From: an uncultured Actinomycetes bacterium | Lineage (GTDB): Bacteria; Actinomycetota; Thermoleophilia; Gaiellales; F1-60-MAGs149 | NCBI GenBank assembly: GCA_903960645.1 | Contig: CAJCBN010000144.1 | Coordinates: 1-10,698, forward strand | Length of the DNA: 10,698 bases | Reading direction: 5' to 3' | In this document: one piece after another, positions 7,107-10,698 of the stretch | How positions within the stretch are numbered: the first letter of the stretch is position 1 | Layout: each line of letters opens with the position of its first letter | Notes under the pieces: generated by a model | Told to the model about the DNA's origin: nothing | The model's database searches: none | What the model saw: only the letters and a program-made list of their open reading frames with translations | Translations under genes and position numbers: made by a program

Positions 7107-7136
7107 ACCGCCGGGGGACGCGCGTCCCCCGGCGGT
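7107..7136. terminator. GC-rich hairpin terminator between convergent operons
   Basis: Perfect 13-base arms (7107-7119 and 7124-7136) around a GCGC loop, between the end of the dehydrogenase operon and the end of the substrate-binding protein gene. No T-run on either side; it probably acts on both strands. Confidence 0.75.
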
Positions 7137-7143
7137 ACGTCCG

Positions 7144-8343
7144 CTAGGCGTTGATGACCTCGGTGCCTGCGTCGATGTATTCCTTGTACGGCTGCACGGC
7201 GACCTGCGGCCATGCCTTCGGCGGCTCCCACAGCGTTGCGTCGTCGAGGCCGAATGCGGTGATCAGCGCCTTGTCCTGGATGAGTTCCTGCACGCCTGCC
7301 TTCTGGCCACTGGCGTACTGGAAATTGTCCGTCAGCGCCGCACCGGCTGCCGGCGTGTTCGCCGCCGCCATCGCCGTCATGGCGCGTCCGGGCTGCTTGC
7401 TCGCAGCGCTCAGGACCATGCCGCAGATCCACGTCAGCCGTCCCTCGACGGGCTGCATGTACTTGATGTTGCGGTCCTTCATCTTCGGGTGGGACTTGAT
7501 CTTCCAGTAGCCGTCCGGCCACACCGTGGTCATCAGGAGGTTGCCGTTGATGAAGTCGTTGACCGTATCGGTCTGCGAGGTCCAGTAGCTGCGGACGTTC
7601 TCCTTCATCTGCATCGCCGTCTCCTTGGCGGCGGCGATCTCCTCGCTGGTCAGGATCGTCGGATCCTTGGCACCGCGATTGGCCAGCGCGGCGTACTCAA
7701 TCACCTCGTCCGGCCCGCGGAACAGCGAGATCTTGCCCTTATAGCGATCGTCGAGCAGGACCTTCCACGTCTCCACGCCGCCGACCTCGGAGAAGTCGAC
7801 TGCGTCGGCGTCATAGGCGATCGAGGTGAAGCCCACGTCGAAGGGCAGGTGGTAGTAGGCGCCATCGATCAGGCCCGGCGCCTTCAGCGACTCCGGCACG
7901 CCCTCCCAGTCGGGCAGGAGAGAGGTGTCGAGCGGCTGGATCAGCCCGGCCTCCTTCCACTTGAGGATGTAGCCGCCGCACGGGTGGATGATGTCGGGCG
8001 AGTAGCCCGAGGCGACCTTGGCGAGCGCCTGCGTGTCGTCGTCGAGAAACGTGAACTTGAGCGGGGACTTCGACCCGTAGGAACCGGAGGCGTACTGCTC
8101 CCACATCCACGGCGCTCCGTCGGGCACCGGCGACTCGTCGTAGCCCGCCCACGTGAAGACCTCGAGCGGTGCGTCCGGCTCGGTGGCGGGGTCGAAGGCG
8201 ACGGCCTTGGCCGCCTCCGTCGAGCTCGCTGCGCCGCCGTCGCCGCTGTCGGAGGACGAGCCTCCGCAGGCCGCGAGGAAGGCGGCGAGTCCAGCGGCAC
8301 CCGTCATGGCGACGAAGCCCTTGCGGTTCATGCGTGCATCCAT
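7144..8343 (-). CDS. ABC transporter substrate-binding lipoprotein, spermidine/putrescine (PotD) type
   Basis: A 399-residue extracellular solute-binding protein that captures the substrate and hands it to the two permeases encoded upstream. The N-terminus is a lipoprotein signal with lipobox LAAC and Cys26 as the lipid anchor, followed by a Gly/Ser-rich linker to about residue 45. NRKGF at 6-10 weakly recalls a Tat motif but lacks twin arginines. The mature part matches the PotD-like pattern: an opening strand FTWAGYDES, then PDIIHPCGGYILKWKEAGL, a hinge YHLPFDVGFTSIAYD, and YKGKISLFRGPDEVIEY. Start: ATG at 8343 with GGAGG (8354-8350) six bases upstream; a second ATG at 8331 is possible. Polyamine is the family default, but PotD-like proteins also bind other cations or organic compounds, so the ligand is open. 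It is last in its operon. Confidence 0.9.
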   Translation of the reverse strand: MDARMNRKGFVAMTGAAGLAAFLAACGGSSSDSGDGGAASSTEAAKAVAFDPATEPDAPLEVFTWAGYDESPVPDGAPWMWEQYASGSYGSKSPLKFTFLDDDTQALAKVASGYSPDIIHPCGGYILKWKEAGLIQPLDTSLLPDWEGVPESLKAPGLIDGAYYHLPFDVGFTSIAYDADAVDFSEVGGVETWKVLLDDRYKGKISLFRGPDEVIEYAALANRGAKDPTILTSEEIAAAKETAMQMKENVRSYWTSQTDTVNDFINGNLLMTTVWPDGYWKIKSHPKMKDRNIKYMQPVEGRLTWICGMVLSAASKQPGRAMTAMAAANTPAAGAALTDNFQYASGQKAGVQELIQDKALITAFGLDDATLWEPPKAWPQVAVQPYKEYIDAGTEVINA

Positions 8344-8362
8344 CTTGTCCCTCCTCAGGGTT

Positions 8363-8382
8363 GCGGTCGCCTTAGCGGCCGC
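8363..8382. other. Small intercistronic inverted repeat
   Basis: Eight-base arms with one imperfect pair (8363-8370 and 8375-8382) and a four-base loop, within the 52-base gap before the substrate-binding protein gene. Binding-protein genes are often expressed more strongly than the permease genes of the same operon, sometimes helped by such stem-loops. This one is weak and may be chance in GC-rich DNA. Confidence 0.25.
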
Positions 8383-8395
8383 GTTACTGCCGAGC

Positions 8396-8614
8396 CTACC
8401 GCTCGCCAGCCTCTTCAGCCGTGTTCCGGCTTTCCATACGATCCTTCGCGCGTAGACCGGCCGTGCAGCCGCAGTTGACGTCCTCTTGGTCCGCCACTGC
8501 CTGCGCGGCGCGGGCCCGTTGGTCGGCCGCGGCCGTATCGACGTTCTGGGCCACGGCGACGGCTGTCGCAGACAGGACCACAAGGCAGGCGGCTGTTGCG
8601 ATCAGCGCCCGCAT
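8396..8614 (-). CDS. Small secreted protein of unknown function in ABC importer operon
   Basis: A 72-residue protein I do not recognise. The N-terminus is a clear Sec signal: MR, then a hydrophobic run to about residue 20, and a likely signal-peptidase site after AVA at 20-22, before QN. The mature part, about 50 residues, is charged and Ala-rich (DQRARAAQAVADQ) with a Cys-Gly-Cys at 48-50 and an acidic/basic C-terminal tail. Cys10 is too early to be a lipobox. The start lies three bases after the stop of the upstream permease, on the same strand, and the gene fills the space before the binding-protein gene, which supports it being real and translationally coupled; AGAGGG a few bases further up may serve as ribosome site. 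Its codons favour G/C at third positions like its neighbours. It might be an accessory part of the importer or simply a cell-envelope protein. Confidence 0.65.
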   Translation of the reverse strand: MRALIATAACLVVLSATAVAVAQNVDTAAADQRARAAQAVADQEDVNCGCTAGLRAKDRMESRNTAEEAGER

Positions 8615-8617
8615 CGC

Positions 8618-9457
8618 CTACAGCCCTCTGAGCTTGCGGTCGCCGCGGCGGCGGATCACCTCGGCCATGATCGCCAGCGCGAAGCTCAGCACGATCATGA
8701 CCGTAGCCACCGGGATCAGGGTCTGCGTCTTCTCGGGGAACTTCAGGCCCGAGTACAGGTAGACGGGATAGGTCGGCTGGTCGCCCGCGATGAACGAGGC
8801 AATGACGACCTCGTCGATCGAGAAGACGAAGGAGATCAGGAACGCCGACATGATCGACGGCACGATCAGCGGCAGCATCACGCGGCGGAACATCTGGATG
8901 CCGGAGGCGCCAAGGTCGTACGCGGCCTCCTCGAGGCGCCGGTCGATGCTGGCGATGCGGGGCAGCAGGATCAGGACGGCGAACGGGAGGGCGATCACGA
9001 CGTGGCCGATCATCACGCTGATCAGGCCGAGGCCGATCGGGATGACGCCCTTCTGGAAGAGCAGCAGCAGGGCGACGCCGAGCACGACGGTCGGCACGAC
9101 CAGCGGCACGAGGATCAGCGCGGAGATCACGGACTTGCCGCGCACCTTGCGACGGGCCAGGGGATACGAGGCCATCAGGGCGAGCAGGGTGGCGATGCTG
9201 GCGGACAGCAGGCCGACGCGGATCGAGGCCCACAGTGCCTCGCGGATCGGCTCCGAGTTGAAGGCGCGGACGTACCACTCCGTCGTCAGGCCCTCGAGCG
9301 GGAAGGCGGCGACCGTGCCGTCGTTGAAGGAGAAGACGATCAGCAGGATGGTCGGCAGGTACAGCACGACGAGGAAGATCGCGAAGAAGGCCGTCAGCAG
9401 GATCTTGCCGGTGGGCGAGATGACGACGAAGGTGTCAGCGTTGCGGCGCTTGCCCAT
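8618..9457 (-). CDS. ABC transporter permease, PotC type
   Basis: A 279-residue inner-membrane permease of a polyamine-type importer, with six expected transmembrane helices: about 19-43, 78-100, 110-134, 143-166, 198-221 and 246-266. The cytoplasmic EAA loop that docks on the ATPase is clear: EEAAYDLGASG at 176-186, followed by FRRVMLPLIVPS. Length is typical for PotC. The ATG at 9457 overlaps the stop of the upstream permease by one base (TAATG), and GGAGG at 9471-9467 lies nine bases upstream, so both permeases are made together. It should form a heterodimer with the upstream permease. The substrate follows the binding protein and is not set by this sequence. Confidence 0.93.
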   Translation of the reverse strand: MGKRRNADTFVVISPTGKILLTAFFAIFLVVLYLPTILLIVFSFNDGTVAAFPLEGLTTEWYVRAFNSEPIREALWASIRVGLLSASIATLLALMASYPLARRKVRGKSVISALILVPLVVPTVVLGVALLLLFQKGVIPIGLGLISVMIGHVVIALPFAVLILLPRIASIDRRLEEAAYDLGASGIQMFRRVMLPLIVPSIMSAFLISFVFSIDEVVIASFIAGDQPTYPVYLYSGLKFPEKTQTLIPVATVMIVLSFALAIMAEVIRRRGDRKLRGL

Positions 9458-10626
9458 TAGAGGTTTCCTCCGGCACCCGAGCGCAGGAAGCGCGCGGTCG
9501 CGAACGTCAGGAGGAGGACGACCCCGAGCAGGAACAGCGCCATCACGGAGCCGAACTGCCAGTTGAAGGCACCGCCGACGAACTGGCTGGCCAGCGATTG
9601 GCCATACATCGTGCCTTGGGTTCCGCCCACCAACGTGGGGGTGATGTACTCACCGATCGACGGGATGAAGACGAACAGGAAGGCCGCGACGATGCCCGGC
9701 GCGATGATCGGCAGGCTGATCTTGCGGAAGGCCTGCCAGCGCGTGGCGCCGAGGTCCATCGCGGCCTCGAGCAGGCGCCGGTCGATCGTCTCGAAGGACA
9801 GGAAGATCGGCAGGCAGATGAAGGGCACCCAGGCGTACGTCAGCACGACGATGACCGTGAACTGGCTGTAGATCAGGAAGGACAGCGGCGCCGTCTCGTC
9901 GACGAGACCGATGGCCATCAGGCCGGAGTTGATCAGGCCCTGATCGCCGAGGATGACCTTCCACGCGAAGACGCGCAGGAGGTAGGAGGTGAGGAACGGC
10001 GCGATCACGATCAGCAGCCACGTGTACTTGGACTTGCCGACGCAGAAGGCGAGGAAGTAGGCGACGGGGATCGCGATGATTACCGCCGTGACCGATGAGG
10101 TCATCGCCATCGTCACGGACTTGAAGAAGAGGCGGATGTACTGGCCATCGGAGGAGAACTCGACGAGGCGCAGCAGGTTGTCGCCGGCGGGGATCGTCAG
10201 GAACGGCAGCAGCAGGAGCACGAAGGCGATGCCGACGACCCACGAGCCGCGCTCCTTGAAGCGGCCGCCGCTGACGGCCAGGACGAGCAGGACGATGAAC
10301 AGCGCTGCGATCAGCATGGTCGGCGCGGTGAACTCGGCGCCCGGTACCTTGACGATCACGCCGACGTTGACGAGCTTGCCCCACAGTTCGGTGGTGAAGC
10401 CGTTGAGCTCGCCGTTGAGCATGGCGAGCGCCTCGGTGGGCGAGAAGCGCCGCAGGGCGACGCTGAACAGGAAGATGTAGTACAGCGGAGCGAGGAAGAA
10501 CAGGCCCAGGACGATCAGCATCGGGGCGAGCAGCCCGTACGTGGACAGGGCGGAGCCCCCGTCGTTGCGGGCCTCGCGTCGGGTCCGCTTGACGGGGACC
10601 TTTGGTTCCTGAACGGCAGATGCCAT
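9457..10626 (-). CDS. ABC transporter permease, PotB type, with enlarged N-terminal half
   Basis: A 389-residue inner-membrane permease, first gene of the importer operon within the window. The cytoplasmic N-terminus (1-28) is basic; helix 1 is about 29-56; the core permease domain runs from about 165 to the end, with the EAA loop LEAAMDLGATRW at 286-297. Typical PotB proteins are about 275-310 residues. The excess lies at about 65-160, between helix 1 and the core domain, and contains two more hydrophobic stretches at about 103-119 and 129-146, suggesting eight helices rather than six. ATG 10626 is the only reasonable start; no good Shine-Dalgarno is visible. The ATPase gene of the system is not in the window; it may precede this gene beyond the right edge. 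Confidence 0.9.
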   Translation of the reverse strand: MASAVQEPKVPVKRTRREARNDGGSALSTYGLLAPMLIVLGLFFLAPLYYIFLFSVALRRFSPTEALAMLNGELNGFTTELWGKLVNVGVIVKVPGAEFTAPTMLIAALFIVLLVLAVSGGRFKERGSWVVGIAFVLLLLPFLTIPAGDNLLRLVEFSSDGQYIRLFFKSVTMAMTSSVTAVIIAIPVAYFLAFCVGKSKYTWLLIVIAPFLTSYLLRVFAWKVILGDQGLINSGLMAIGLVDETAPLSFLIYSQFTVIVVLTYAWVPFICLPIFLSFETIDRRLLEAAMDLGATRWQAFRKISLPIIAPGIVAAFLFVFIPSIGEYITPTLVGGTQGTMYGQSLASQFVGGAFNWQFGSVMALFLLGVVLLLTFATARFLRSGAGGNL

Positions 10627-10650
10627 GGGCGCGGAAGGTGGCGGGGCGGG

Positions 10651-10680
10651 GGTGGGGGTCGGCCTGGGCCGGCCCCCACC
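10651..10680. other. GC-rich inverted repeat upstream of the importer operon
   Basis: The arms GGTGGGGGTCGGCC and GGCCGGCCCCCACC (10651-10664 and 10667-10680) pair at 13 of 14 positions plus one T-G. It lies 25-54 bases before the permease start. It could be the terminator of a gene beyond the edge or a leader hairpin of this operon; the rest of the 72-base upstream segment shows no recognisable promoter. Confidence 0.45.
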
Positions 10681-10698
10681 GGATCCGCATAGGCCGAC

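Noticed and set aside
7489..9566. Long plus-strand open frames across the binding-protein and permease genes (7489-8478, 8486-9460, 8790-9566)
   Set aside because: Antisense shadows of clear minus-strand genes; the translations are rich in Arg, Asp, Gly and His with no domains.
1..10698. CRISPR arrays, transposases, tRNA or rRNA genes, prophage or defence genes
   Set aside because: I looked for regular repeats, mobile-element proteins and RNA-gene patterns and saw none.

Overview
This window is about 10.7 kb of high-GC DNA, with GC visibly enriched at third codon positions. It is packed with short intergenic gaps and overlapping start/stop codons, and reads as a chromosomal stretch of an actinobacterium. 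A lineage near Thermoleophilia is possible, but the sequence alone cannot settle that. I see ten protein-coding genes and no RNA genes, mobile elements or CRISPR arrays.

Layout. (1) Positions 22-1472, minus strand: a two-gene unit. An 'amino-acid synthesis' (AA_synth, formerly DUF1185) protein is translationally coupled through ATGA to a 3-hydroxyisobutyrate dehydrogenase-family beta-hydroxyacid dehydrogenase. (2) Positions 1560-3689, plus strand, divergent from unit 1: an orphan MMPL/RND-type membrane transporter, closed by a strong hairpin at 3692-3742 shared with the convergent gene. (3) Positions 3744-4835, minus strand: transaldolase. (4) Positions 4917-7083, plus strand, divergent from transaldolase: a pterin-4a-carbinolamine dehydratase-like protein followed by two tandem paralogous D-2-hydroxyacid dehydrogenases. 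All three are joined by overlapping stop/start codons and end in a near-perfect GC-rich hairpin. (5) Positions 7144-10626, minus strand: an ABC importer operon of the spermidine/putrescine (Pot) type. It holds a PotB-like permease with an unusual extra membrane segment, a PotC-like permease, a small secreted protein of 72 residues, and a lipoprotein substrate-binding protein. The ATPase is not in the window and may lie past the right edge.

How the genes may work together. The importer could bring in a polyamine-like or other cationic organic substrate. Three oxidoreductases of two families (HIBADH and D-2-hydroxyacid dehydrogenase) sit nearby and could act on 2- or 3-hydroxy/oxo acids from its breakdown. 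No single pathway is proven. The parts that ask for a second look are the carbinolamine dehydratase coupled to a duplicated dehydrogenase pair whose copies differ at the cofactor-selecting residue, the small secreted protein inside the importer operon, the enlarged PotB-like permease, and a 13-bp palindrome between the divergent transaldolase and dehydratase genes. I found no clearly new defence or mobile system; most of the window is ordinary metabolism.
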